NCBI GenBank assembly: GCA_905201895.1
Contig: CAJKPX010000068.1
Location: forward strand, 1 to 11,997
Direction: 5' to 3'
Length of the DNA: 11,997 nucleotides
DNA from: an uncultured Eubacteriales bacterium
GTDB lineage: Bacteria; Bacillota; Clostridia; Oscillospirales; CAG-272
Shown here: positions 5,672 through 11,997 of the stretch, in pieces
Layout: the number at the start of each line of letters is the position of its first letter
Position numbering within the stretch: position 1 is the stretch's first letter
Program-made: the position numbers and the translations under genes
Notes under the pieces: model-generated
What the model saw: only the letters and a program-made list of their open reading frames with translations
Told to the model about the DNA's origin: nothing
Databases searched by the model: none

Positions 5672-6007
5672 TCAACGGTAGTAGACGTAGTAAACGATGA
5701 TCGTGCGCTCGCGTCCGTCATGCTCGAGGTCAGGTGCGGTGATCACCACGCCGTCCTTGGAAAGCAGCTCCCACGCCTGCATCTGCTCGATCTTGCAGCG
5801 GAAAATCACGTCCGCCGAGGCAAACACGAGCATTTCGTCGTCGCGGATATTGAGTCCGCCGTTGCGTCCGATCACCTCGTCAACGTCATTGATCTTCTCG
5901 GTGACGTATCGGATATGATGATTGCTCATCTGACGCGCCATCTCCCAACGGTATTGCTTACTGTTGGGATTCTTACTTTTTCTTGCAAAAAGCTTTTTCA
6001 AACACAT
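5672..6007 (-). CDS. Conserved-looking hypothetical protein
   Basis: 111-aa protein that I cannot name. A basic N-terminus (MCLKKLFARKSKNPNSKQYR) is followed by a short helix and then a mainly strand-forming region: GRNGGLNIRDDEMLVFASADVIFRCKIEQMQ (47-77), WELLSKDGVVITAPDLE (79-95) and a terminal RTIIVYYVYYR. The pattern is that of a small beta-sandwich or barrel with repeated 'E-M-L-V-F ... V-I-F-R-C' strands; no catalytic motif, signal peptide or membrane segment is visible. AAGGAA lies about 8 nt before the ATG at 6007. It sits 26 nt after glycerate kinase and 8 nt before the AraC-type gene, so the three are probably one transcript. I recall similar small proteins ending in YYKYYR in gut Clostridia, but cannot verify that here. 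Confidence 0.78.
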   Translation of the reverse strand: MCLKKLFARKSKNPNSKQYRWEMARQMSNHHIRYVTEKINDVDEVIGRNGGLNIRDDEMLVFASADVIFRCKIEQMQAWELLSKDGVVITAPDLEHDGRERTIIVYYVYYR

Positions 6008-6033
6008 GGTATTCGTTCCTTTCCTTCAGTTCT

Positions 6034-7155
6034 CTATCCAAGCATGAGCCGCTCTGCCAGCTCCTCGCCCATGCGAGCAAGATAGCGTGCGGCGTTTTTT
6101 ATCGAATCCTCGCTCGACTCGGCATAGGCGCGGATCTCGCGAATATCGGCAAGCCCCATCGCAAGCAGCTCCTCGCGCGGGTCGCCAAGACAGCCCACAA
6201 AGCAATGCACGGGAATTCCACGCTCTCCTGCCGCACGCGCCACACCGCTGACGGTCTTGCCCCACAGGCTCTGCCTGTCGAGCCGTCCCTCACCCGTAAT
6301 CACGAGCGTCGCACCATTGAGCGCTTCGTCAAAATGGTTGACCGCAAGCACCGTTTCAATTCCCGAGCGCAGATCAACGTTTCCAAATGCCACGAGGGGT
6401 GCCGCAATTCCGCCGCCCGCACCGAGCGCCGCCTGCGTTGCAAGCTCTTTGCCGCACATGGCGGAAAGTAGCGCGGCGTAGTGTGTCATTCCGCGCTCCA
6501 TCTCGGCAAGCTCGGCATCTGTTGCACCCTTTTGCGGCGCATAAACAGACGTTGCCCCCGACGCACCCAAGAGCGGATTTTTCACGTCGGTTGCAACCGT
6601 AAAACGGCAGGATGCAAGCAGCTCACGCGCACCCGAGAGGTCGATCGAGACAATCTCGGACAGTGTGCCGCCCGTTGGAATAAAGTGCTCCCCGCGTTGG
6701 TTGGTAAAGGTCGCACCGAGCGCCGCCAGCATACCGCAGCCGCCGTCGTTGGTGGCACTCCCCCCAACCGTGAGCATGATGTGGCGGTAGCCCTCCAACC
6801 ACGCACAGCGGATCAGCTCACCCACACCGTAGGTGGTGGTGCGCATTGCCGCGCGGCGCGTGGTTGGGACCAACACAAGCCCTGCCGCCGATGCCATTTC
6901 GATCACGGCAGTGTCGCCAACCGCACCCCAAACCGCGTTCACAGGCTCAAAAAGCGGACCGCATACAGACGTCTGCACGCGCGCATCGACAGGAACAAGC
7001 GCATCGAGCGTGCCCTCGCCACCGTCGGCGATCGGCAGACAAACCGTTTCCACGCGAGCTCCCGAAACCGACGAAATGCCATCGGCAATCGCACGCGCAG
7101 CCTCACGTGCCGAAATGCTATCCTTAAACGAATCGGGCGCGATCACGATCTTCAT
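6034..7155 (-). CDS. Glycerate kinase (GarK/GlxK family)
   Basis: 373-aa cytosolic enzyme that phosphorylates D-glycerate with ATP, feeding 2- or 3-phosphoglycerate into glycolysis; members of this family mostly give 2-phosphoglycerate. Family motifs are all present: IAPDSFKDS (5-13), LPIADGGEGT (40-49), VGGSATNDGGCGM (130-142), ATDVKNPLLG (188-197) and ITGEGRLDRQS (286-296). Length is as expected (about 370-380). An ATG 11 codons upstream (7188) is open, but MKIVIAPDSF at 7155 is the family start and has GGAGGGG 5 nt upstream. First gene of a likely three-gene unit with the 111-aa protein and an AraC-type regulator. I saw no convincing promoter in the gap upstream. Confidence 0.94.
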   Translation of the reverse strand: MKIVIAPDSFKDSISAREAARAIADGISSVSGARVETVCLPIADGGEGTLDALVPVDARVQTSVCGPLFEPVNAVWGAVGDTAVIEMASAAGLVLVPTTRRAAMRTTTYGVGELIRCAWLEGYRHIMLTVGGSATNDGGCGMLAALGATFTNQRGEHFIPTGGTLSEIVSIDLSGARELLASCRFTVATDVKNPLLGASGATSVYAPQKGATDAELAEMERGMTHYAALLSAMCGKELATQAALGAGGGIAAPLVAFGNVDLRSGIETVLAVNHFDEALNGATLVITGEGRLDRQSLWGKTVSGVARAAGERGIPVHCFVGCLGDPREELLAMGLADIREIRAYAESSEDSIKNAARYLARMGEELAERLMLG

Positions 7156-7500
7156 GCCGTCCCCTCCTGCTTTCATTTTTTGTATCAATTTTGGTCATTT
7201 TTATGGCGCGCCTCAGGACCACCATCCTCTCGGTACGCTTCCGAAGGGAGGCAATCACATTCCGCTGCGCTCCATGGCAATGTTACTTCGCCGGTATCGC
7301 CCCCGCCCTACGGGTAGACATTTCATCACAATCTATCAGCATCGCATCTGCAATACTTATGGGGCGTAGGATCGGAGCTTCTCACCAACTTCCCCGTTCA
7401 TTCAAGAAGCAAGCAAGACAAGGCGCACCGCAGAAAGCAAGGCGCAGGCGTAGTTATCTACGTCAAGCCGCTTTCGAGGAGCAACGCCGTATTGCGCCGC
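7156..7500. other. 345-bp gap between glycerate kinase and queA
   Basis: No gene is supported here. The plus-strand open frame from 7191 (106 codons, arginine-rich) lacks a ribosome site and runs through a palindrome, so I do not call it. No clear promoter for glycerate kinase is seen, although one is expected. The queA-proximal third is the palindromic element at 7422-7498; the rest (7200-7400) has no structure I can interpret and may be a decayed segment. Confidence 0.5.
7422..7498. repeat. Imperfect palindromic intergenic element
   Basis: Nested complementary arms: GGCGCA (7422-7427) with TGCGCC (7493-7498), GAAAGC (7433-7438) with GCTTTC (7470-7475), GGC (7441-7443) with GCC (7467-7469), and CGTAG (7449-7453) with CTACG (7458-7462) around a TTAT loop. 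Together they would fold into one long interrupted hairpin in RNA or single-stranded DNA. It ends 2 nt beyond the queA stop codon, so it lies in the 3' untranslated part of queA. The form is like REP or MITE-type dispersed elements of Clostridia; copy number cannot be judged from one window. There is no U-run, so it is not a standard terminator. Confidence 0.5.
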
Positions 7501-8580
7501 TTATTGGATGAACATACAGTCCCCGAAGCTGAAAAACCGATACCTCTCCCCCACCGCCGTGCGATACGCCTCCATCACGCGGTCGCGATCGTAGAACGCC
7601 GATACCAGCATCAAAAGCGTGCTTTCGGGCAAATGGAAATTGGTGATCAGCGCGTCCACCGCCTTGAAGCGATAGCCGGGGTAGATGAAAATGCCCGTGT
7701 CGCCGCTCATTGCGGGAATATGCCCGTTCTCCTCTGCCACCGATTCGATCGTGCGGCAGGAGGTGGTACCCACGCAGATCAGGCGTCCGCCTGCCGCGCG
7801 ACGCTCGTTGATGATGCGTGCGCTTTCCTCGGGTACCGAGAAATATTCCTTATGCATGATGTGATCGGTAATTTTTTCCGCTTTGACGGGACGGAAGGTC
7901 CCAAGCCCCACGTGGAGCATCACGGGCGCAATCGCAACACCCTTTGCGCGAATGCGGTCAAGCAGCTCGGGTGTGAAATGCAAGCCCGCCGTGGGGGCAG
8001 CCGCCGAGCCCTCCTCGCGCGCATAGACCGTTTGATAGCGGTCATTGTCGCGGAGCTGCTCGGTGATATAGGGCGGCAGGGGCATCAGTCCGATGCGGTG
8101 CAGAACGTCGTAGATATTGGCGTATTTGGTGCGGTCGTAGTCAAAGCGGATCAAGCGGTTACCCTCTTCCACCGTGTCGATCACCTCACCCGTGAGCATG
8201 CCCTCGCCAAACACCGAGCGCATGCCAACGCGCGCGCGCTTGCCGGGCTTGACCAGGCATTCCCAGGTGTCGAGCTCGTGCTGACGCAGCAGCAAAAGCT
8301 CCAGCCCCGCCTTCTCGCGCCCCTCCACGTGCCCGTAAAGACGCGCCGGGATCACCTTGGAATCATTGATGACCAATACGTCGCGCGGATCGAGATAGTC
8401 GATGATATCGTGAAAGCGGCGGGGAGAAATGCTGCCGCTCTCGCGGTCAAGCACCATCAGGCGCGACATATCACGCTGCTCGGCGGGATGCTGTGCGATC
8501 AGCTCCTCGGGCAGGTCATAGAAAAAATCAGAGGTGGAAAGGTTGGTTTGCGGCTTTTCGTTGACAATCACTCGGCTCAT
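7501..8580 (-). CDS. queA: S-adenosylmethionine:tRNA ribosyltransferase-isomerase (QueA)
   Basis: 359-aa enzyme that transfers and isomerises the ribosyl part of S-adenosylmethionine onto 7-aminomethyl-7-deazaguanine in tRNA, making epoxyqueuosine at the wobble position of GUN anticodons. Family motifs in order: SDFFYDLPEELIAQHPAEQRD (from residue 17), INDSKVIPARLYG (71-83), VYAREEGSAAAPTAGLHFT (185-203), HVGLGTFRPV (223-232), VGTTSCRTIES (270-280) and TNFHLPESTLLMLVSAF (313-329). ATG 8580 has AAGGAA about 6 nt upstream. The frame stays open far upstream, and an in-frame ATG at 8688 with AAGGGA 5 nt before it would add 36 residues that QueA does not normally have; I keep 8580. No tgt or other queuosine gene is adjacent. 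Transcribed from the promoter at 8734-8762. Confidence 0.96.
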   Translation of the reverse strand: MSRVIVNEKPQTNLSTSDFFYDLPEELIAQHPAEQRDMSRLMVLDRESGSISPRRFHDIIDYLDPRDVLVINDSKVIPARLYGHVEGREKAGLELLLLRQHELDTWECLVKPGKRARVGMRSVFGEGMLTGEVIDTVEEGNRLIRFDYDRTKYANIYDVLHRIGLMPLPPYITEQLRDNDRYQTVYAREEGSAAAPTAGLHFTPELLDRIRAKGVAIAPVMLHVGLGTFRPVKAEKITDHIMHKEYFSVPEESARIINERRAAGGRLICVGTTSCRTIESVAEENGHIPAMSGDTGIFIYPGYRFKAVDALITNFHLPESTLLMLVSAFYDRDRVMEAYRTAVGERYRFFSFGDCMFIQ

Positions 8581-8727
8581 AGCGTTTCCTTTTTCAAAAA
8601 AATTTCCATCGAATTGCGATCGGGCGGTCTCTGCGTGCGCAATCGCAGCCTCGCGGCATATACTTGGAATAAACGAACGGGGCGGCATGAACGTCCCTTG
8701 TAAAAGGCAGGCGTCTGCCGTTTGGTT
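8581..8727 (-). other. queA 5' leader, possibly structured
   Basis: The predicted leader begins with a small hairpin, GGCAG-ACGC-CTGCC (8719-8706), followed by TTTT, only about 8 nt from the start. Further on, TGCGAT (8646-8641) and ATCGCA (8620-8615) can pair across the middle of the leader. It also contains an in-frame ATG at 8688 with a ribosome site. I do not recognise a known riboswitch class; in particular no preQ1 aptamer is evident to me, and I could not fold it. Confidence 0.35.
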
Positions 8728-8733
8728 TCCTCT

Positions 8734-8762
8734 ATTATATCGCAAACCCCCAATAAATGCAA
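8734..8762 (-). promoter_or_regulatory. SigA-type promoter of queA
   Basis: Minus strand: TTGCAT (8762-8757), 17-nt spacer, TATAAT (8739-8734). The start should be near 8727, which leaves a leader of about 147 nt before the queA ATG at 8580. I found no comparably good promoter for divergent dapA in the same gap. Confidence 0.78.
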
Positions 8763-8817
8763 TCTTTTTTTGTGAATTGACTAAATAATTTCTGTTTTGG
8801 AAAGGAGTGTCCACCTC

Positions 8818-9696
8818 GTGAGTCTCCATAAACCAACGTTGTTCACGGGCGCGGCAACCGCCCTGATCACACCCTTTCTCGACGGCGAGGTTGATTATGA
8901 GGCGCTCGGCAACCTGATCGACGCCCAAATCGAGAGTGGGATCGGTGCCCTGCTCGTTGCGGGAACAACGGGCGAGGGCTCCACGCTGACGCTTGAGGAA
9001 ACGGTTGTGATCACGCGCTTTGCACAAAAGCGGATCGGCGGTCGCGTGCCGCTCCTGGCAGGCTGCGGCTCCAACTGCACCGCACACGCGGTGGAGCTGG
9101 CAACAGCCCTCTCCGAGGCGGGTGCCGATGCGCTGCTTGCCGTGACCCCCTACTACAATAAAGCCACCGACATCGGCATTCTTGCGCATTACCGTGCCAT
9201 TGCCGATGCCGCCACCCGACCGCTCATTCTCTATAACGTCCCCTCGCGAACCGGCTTTTCGATGACGCTCGAGCACTACCGTGCCCTCTCTGCACACGAG
9301 AATATCGTGGCGGTGAAGGAGGCATCAGGAAATCTCGAGCTTTTGGAGGCGCTTTGCGCCGAATGCGGCGACACGCTCGACGTTTACACGGGAAACGACC
9401 ACCAAACGGTTGCCGCCATGAAGCTCGGCGCCTCGGGCGTGATCTCGGTGATCTCCAACGTCCTGCCGCGCGAGACGGTGGAGCTCTGCCGCCTCTGTGC
9501 CGCGCAAGATTACCGCCTTGCAGGGAAGCGTCAGCGCGCCCTTTTGGAGCGGATGCAGGCGCTCTTTTGGGAGGTCAATCCCGTCCCCGTGAAATACGTT
9601 GCCGCACTCAAGGGACTCTGCGCCGCCGAATACCGCCTGCCGCTCTGCCCACCCTCGCCCGAAATCTCGCGCCGACTGCAAAAGCTGTTTTGTTAA
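8818..9696 (+). CDS. dapA: 4-hydroxy-tetrahydrodipicolinate synthase (DapA)
   Basis: 292-aa cytosolic aldolase of the (beta/alpha)8 class that condenses pyruvate with aspartate semialdehyde, the first step toward diaminopimelate, lysine and spore dipicolinate. Key parts are visible: GTTGEGSTL (49-57, pyruvate-binding threonines), TPYYNK (110-115), ILYNVPSRTG (137-146, with Tyr139 and Arg144) and VKEASG (166-171, Schiff-base Lys167), with GNDHQTV (192-198) later. I chose GTG 8818 with AAAGGAG about 10 nt upstream; it gives exactly the usual length, whereas TTG 8797 lies before the ribosome site. Motifs agree with true DapA rather than N-acetylneuraminate lyase, though related aldolases share the fold. 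It diverges from queA and stands alone; a clear promoter was not found. Confidence 0.94.
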   Translation: MSLHKPTLFTGAATALITPFLDGEVDYEALGNLIDAQIESGIGALLVAGTTGEGSTLTLEETVVITRFAQKRIGGRVPLLAGCGSNCTAHAVELATALSEAGADALLAVTPYYNKATDIGILAHYRAIADAATRPLILYNVPSRTGFSMTLEHYRALSAHENIVAVKEASGNLELLEALCAECGDTLDVYTGNDHQTVAAMKLGASGVISVISNVLPRETVELCRLCAAQDYRLAGKRQRALLERMQALFWEVNPVPVKYVAALKGLCAAEYRLPLCPPSPEISRRLQKLFC

Positions 9697-9699
9697 AAT

Positions 9700-9738
9700 A
9701 TGGGTCTGCCTCAAATTTGTAATTTGAGGCAGACCCAT
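9700..9738. terminator. Perfect 18-bp hairpin between dapA and the GH127 gene
   Basis: ATGGGTCTGCCTCAAATT (9700-9717) pairs perfectly with 9721-9738 around a TGT loop. It starts 3 nt after the dapA stop and lies 33 nt past the stop of the convergent gene, so it probably ends both transcripts. The plus strand has no U-run after the stem; the minus strand has ATATTTT, a weak one. The hairpin is flanked by direct AAAATAT copies (9695-9701 and 9742-9748). Confidence 0.7.
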
Positions 9739-9771
9739 GGCAAAATATTCTGTTTGAGTCATTCTTTGCCG

Positions 9772-11724
9772 TTAGTCAATCGGCAGCCATGCGGCGATCA
9801 GAGTATCCCAATCGCGACCCGCCGAGGCGTAGTCAACCAGATCAAAGGTCGAGCCGTCGGGCGCCTCGAAGCGGCAGCGCAGTTGACAGGGCACGCCCTC
9901 GGCAATCTCAGCAACGTCGCACACCCGCGCGTCAATCTCTCCCGATGCACCGCGTGCAAAGGCAAAGGTCGAGTCGGCAGGCTTGCCCGTGCGCGAATCG
10001 GCGGCAAGCGTGAGCGGACCGCGTGAGAGCGAGAGAAATTTGTCGTCCTCGGGCTTGTGCGTCACGGTCTCGGCATACGCAATATGCCAGCCGGGCATGA
10101 GCTTTTTGGTCATGTCGGTGTAGGTCACGTCGGTGTCCCACGTAATCGGTCGGGTCTCGCGGATGCGCATATCCAGCTCGAGCACCACGCGCTCGGAGCC
10201 GCTCCATTCACCGCGCAGAACTGCGTAGCCCTCCTCAACCGTATATTCCCGATCGGCGCTGACCGAGTAGGTCTCGGACCACGCAGGCAGACGCAGCTTG
10301 AGCGCGGTGCTGATCGGGCGATCGGTGGTGAGGGTGATCGCGATTTTGCCGTCAACGGGGTATGCCGTTTCGATCGCGAGCTCCACGCGTGCTCCGTCCA
10401 CCTCAAGCGTGGCGCGTCCGTTCTCATAGAACTGAACCGCAATACCGTCGCTGTCGCACATCACGGCATGCCCCAGAAAAACTCCAACTCCCGCGGGTGC
10501 GATGCAGGCACAGCAGCCGTAGTAGCGGTAGTCGGAAAGGATCTGACTGCCGCCGACCTTGATGCCGCGCTTACCGGGCGTGAGCGGACTGTAACTATCA
10601 AAGGGCAGAAGAGTGTATTCCGTGCGGGGATATCCCTTTTGGACAACGAATTTTTCATGGATATAGGGACATTCTCGATGCTCGACGTTGAGCGCACCGA
10701 GATAGGCATTGTAGTAGGATAGCTCGATCTGATCGGCAAAGATGCGCTCTCCCGTCAGACGCAGGAGTTGGGCACAGTATTTCATCCAGGTCACGGTCAC
10801 GCAGGTCTCCTGCATCTCGCCGGGATAGAAGGCGGTCTGACGTGCCTTGGAGTGGTCGAGGAGCTCGTGCGTGCAGCCGCAGGAGCCGATCACCGTCACG
10901 TCGCTTTCGATAAGCGCCTTGCCGAAATTGATGGCGGCAATCTTATATTTTTCGATACCCGTGACGCGGTAATATTCGAGCAGCCCCTCAAAGCAGGAGA
11001 TCAGCTCGTATGCCTTGGAAACGCCGTACTGATAGGGATAGAGCTTGTTTTCATAGGCAAGCTCGAAAACGTTGATGCCATCTGCGGCACCAAGCTCCAC
11101 GATATAGGAGGCAAAATCAAGGTAGCGGCGCTCTCCCGTGAGGCGGTAGAGGCGCACCATCGGCTCAAGGATCGAGGAGGAGTTGATGCCAAACCAGCTG
11201 CTCGACGCCTTTGTGATCTTGATCTTTCCCTCTCCCTTACCAATGTGCGCGAGGATATAGTCCGCCAAGCGGCACAAAAAGGCAATGATCTCGCGTGCAA
11301 GCGCCTCGTCGCGGCAGATCTCCAGATAATATTGCATGCCGAGCATCACGTATTTGCGGCACCAAAGATCCCACGCCTGAAATTCGGTCTCGCGCGAGAA
11401 GGAGGACACACGTCCGTCGGGCTCGGCAACCGTGAGCATATCGCGCACGGTATCGGTGAGGGTAGCGTAGAGCTCCTCATTTTTGGAATAGGCATATACC
11501 ATCGCGGCACCGCGCATCATCTTGCCCCAATATTCGCCGCGCCAGCCGAGATTTGTGCCGTCGAGCTGCTCGCGGAACTGATCCACGAAGCGGCGCCAAA
11601 GCAGGGCATCAGCCAGCTGCTCACGCTCAATAAAGGAGACCGCAGAAGCAGAGACTCCCGTGTAGACCTGAAAGAGCGAAGGGACGCGCATGGCGTCGAT
11701 TATTTGGTTTTTGATCTGTTCCAT
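9772..11724 (-). CDS. Glycoside hydrolase family 127 (DUF1680) protein, putative beta-L-arabinofuranosidase
   Basis: 650-aa protein of the DUF1680 / GH127 fold: an (alpha/alpha)6 barrel (to about residue 420) followed by beta-sandwich domains. Characterised members release L-arabinofuranose from plant glycans or hydroxyproline-linked sugars. The zinc/cysteine centre is kept: QETC (305-308, Glu306 and Cys308) and GCC (403-405, Cys404 and Cys405), one of the pair being the nucleophile in characterised enzymes. LGWRGEYWGKMMRGAA (59-74) and LSYYNAYLGA (335-344) are typical. The segment before QETC (HELLDHSKARQTAFYPGEM) differs from the usual H-x-GE-x-F-G ... LPN form. There is no signal peptide, so it should act inside the cell on imported oligosaccharides. 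AAGGAG lies 7 nt before the ATG. No transporter or other glycosidase is beside it; substrate not settled. Confidence 0.88.
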   Translation of the reverse strand: MEQIKNQIIDAMRVPSLFQVYTGVSASAVSFIEREQLADALLWRRFVDQFREQLDGTNLGWRGEYWGKMMRGAAMVYAYSKNEELYATLTDTVRDMLTVAEPDGRVSSFSRETEFQAWDLWCRKYVMLGMQYYLEICRDEALAREIIAFLCRLADYILAHIGKGEGKIKITKASSSWFGINSSSILEPMVRLYRLTGERRYLDFASYIVELGAADGINVFELAYENKLYPYQYGVSKAYELISCFEGLLEYYRVTGIEKYKIAAINFGKALIESDVTVIGSCGCTHELLDHSKARQTAFYPGEMQETCVTVTWMKYCAQLLRLTGERIFADQIELSYYNAYLGALNVEHRECPYIHEKFVVQKGYPRTEYTLLPFDSYSPLTPGKRGIKVGGSQILSDYRYYGCCACIAPAGVGVFLGHAVMCDSDGIAVQFYENGRATLEVDGARVELAIETAYPVDGKIAITLTTDRPISTALKLRLPAWSETYSVSADREYTVEEGYAVLRGEWSGSERVVLELDMRIRETRPITWDTDVTYTDMTKKLMPGWHIAYAETVTHKPEDDKFLSLSRGPLTLAADSRTGKPADSTFAFARGASGEIDARVCDVAEIAEGVPCQLRCRFEAPDGSTFDLVDYASAGRDWDTLIAAWLPID

Positions 11725-11763
11725 TTTTCCACTCCTTTTCGTTTTTCGATGGACTTTACCTAT

Positions 11764-11792
11764 ATTTTAGCATGGAATGCAAGGATTGTAAA
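11764..11792 (-). promoter_or_regulatory. SigA-type promoter of the GH127 gene
   Basis: Minus strand: TTTACA (11792-11787), 17-nt spacer, TAAAAT (11769-11764). The start would be near 11757, giving a leader of about 33 nt with AAGGAG. I see no catabolite-repression (cre-like) site around it. Confidence 0.7.
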
Positions 11793-11893
11793 GTTCTCAC
11801 GAGTACTTTTTCCGGTCTTTTTTTTTACTTTTTGCCCCAAAAGACGGCACCTGCAGCGCCAAAAAGATTTCGCAAACTTTTTTTGAAAAAGAC

Positions 11894-11922
11894 TTGATTT
11901 TTGCAGTTAACTATGATATAAT
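11894..11922 (+). promoter_or_regulatory. SigA-type promoter of the tRNA-Leu gene
   Basis: TTGATT (11894-11899), 17-nt spacer, TATAAT (11917-11922) with TG-A just before it (extended -10). The start would fall near 11929, a few bases before the mature tRNA. The preceding sequence (11801-11893) is rich in T and A runs, which may help polymerase binding; it holds no gene. Confidence 0.85.
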
Positions 11923-11935
11923 AACCACGTTATAT

Positions 11936-11997
11936 GCCGGTGTGATGGAATTGGCAGACGTGCTGGACTCAAAATCCAGTGGTAGCGATACCGTGTC
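11936..11997 (+). tRNA. tRNA-Leu (anticodon CAA), cut by the window end
   Basis: Acceptor 5' strand GCCGGTG (11936-11942), TG at positions 8-9, a D-arm with the AATTGGCAGA loop of leucine tRNAs, and an anticodon stem CTGGA / TCCAG around the loop CTCAAAA, giving anticodon CAA, which reads UUG. The sequence then enters the long variable arm expected for tRNA-Leu and stops at the window edge, so the T-arm and 3' acceptor strand are not seen. Confidence 0.95.

Noticed and set aside
5942..5968. TCCCAAC / GTTGGGA inverted repeat
   Set aside because: Lies inside the coding sequence of the 111-aa protein with an 11-nt or longer loop; likely chance.
7191..7511. 106-codon plus-strand open frame in the glycerate kinase-queA gap
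   Set aside because: Arginine-rich translation through a palindrome, no ribosome site, and it runs into the end of queA; more likely a repeat than a gene.
7492..8703. 403-codon plus-strand open frame opposite queA
   Set aside because: It is the antisense shadow of queA: no ribosome site, no recognisable domain, and queA motifs on the minus strand are unmistakable.
8777..8790. TTGACTAAATAAT as dapA promoter
   Set aside because: A good -35-like box, but no -10 at 16-18 nt before the ribosome site; the TAAATAAT part lacks a matching -35. A dapA promoter must exist but I cannot place it.
8581..9297. Continuation of the queA reading frame upstream into dapA
   Set aside because: An open frame without coding character that is antisense to dapA; the family start and ribosome site lie at 8580, and the promoter at 8734-8762 lies inside the extension.
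10057..11886. Long plus-strand open frames (221 and 372 codons) opposite the GH127 gene
   Set aside because: Antisense shadows; the minus-strand protein has all family landmarks.
1..11997. CRISPR array, transposase, phage or toxin-antitoxin genes
   Set aside because: Looked for on both strands; no regularly spaced repeats, no transposase or integrase motifs, and no small paired genes of that kind were seen.

Overview
The window looks like an ordinary stretch of chromosome from a spore-forming, moderately GC-rich member of the Clostridia, probably an Oscillospirales- or Christensenellales-type gut anaerobe. The evidence is a SpoVAC-type spore membrane protein, strong AGGAGG-type ribosome sites, several GTG starts, SigA-type promoters, and a Firmicutes-style phosphatase / Wzz-like adaptor / tyrosine-kinase (CpsB-CpsC-CpsD) set. 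The order is inferred from general character; no rRNA or marker gene settles it. Nearly all sequence is explained by recognisable genes, each close to its family's usual length. I see no phage, IS element or CRISPR array.

Left part (1-3060, minus strand): a complete three-gene unit encodes a PHP-type tyrosine phosphatase, a Wzz/CpsC-like membrane adaptor and a CpsD-like bacterial tyrosine kinase. It has its own SigA promoter with an extended -10 box and closes with an intrinsic terminator. No glycosyltransferase or flippase accompanies it here. A GNAT acetyltransferase follows, ending at a long perfect hairpin.

Centre (3060-7500): a small plus-strand lipoprotein converges with a lone spoVAC, which may have a forespore-type promoter. 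Facing away from spoVAC is a 119-aa predicted coiled-coil protein of unknown function with its own promoter and a bidirectional terminator. Next, on the minus strand, come a glycerate kinase, a 111-aa protein of unknown function and an AraC-family regulator, closely spaced in that order and probably co-transcribed. A gap of about 345 bp follows, holding a long imperfect palindromic element next to the end of queA.

Right part (7500-11997): queA (queuosine tRNA modification, minus) and dapA (lysine / dipicolinate / peptidoglycan precursor synthesis, plus) diverge from a shared region; queA has a clear SigA promoter and a leader of about 147 nt. A perfect 18-bp hairpin separates dapA from a convergent 650-aa GH127-family (DUF1680) glycosidase. 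The window ends inside a tRNA-Leu(CAA) gene with a near-consensus promoter.

The points most worth following up are the isolated phosphatase/adaptor/kinase unit with tyrosine clusters on both membrane partner and kinase, the orphan spoVAC, the two small unknown proteins, the palindromic element at 7422-7498, and the queA leader. I found no convincing evidence for a wholly new multi-gene system.
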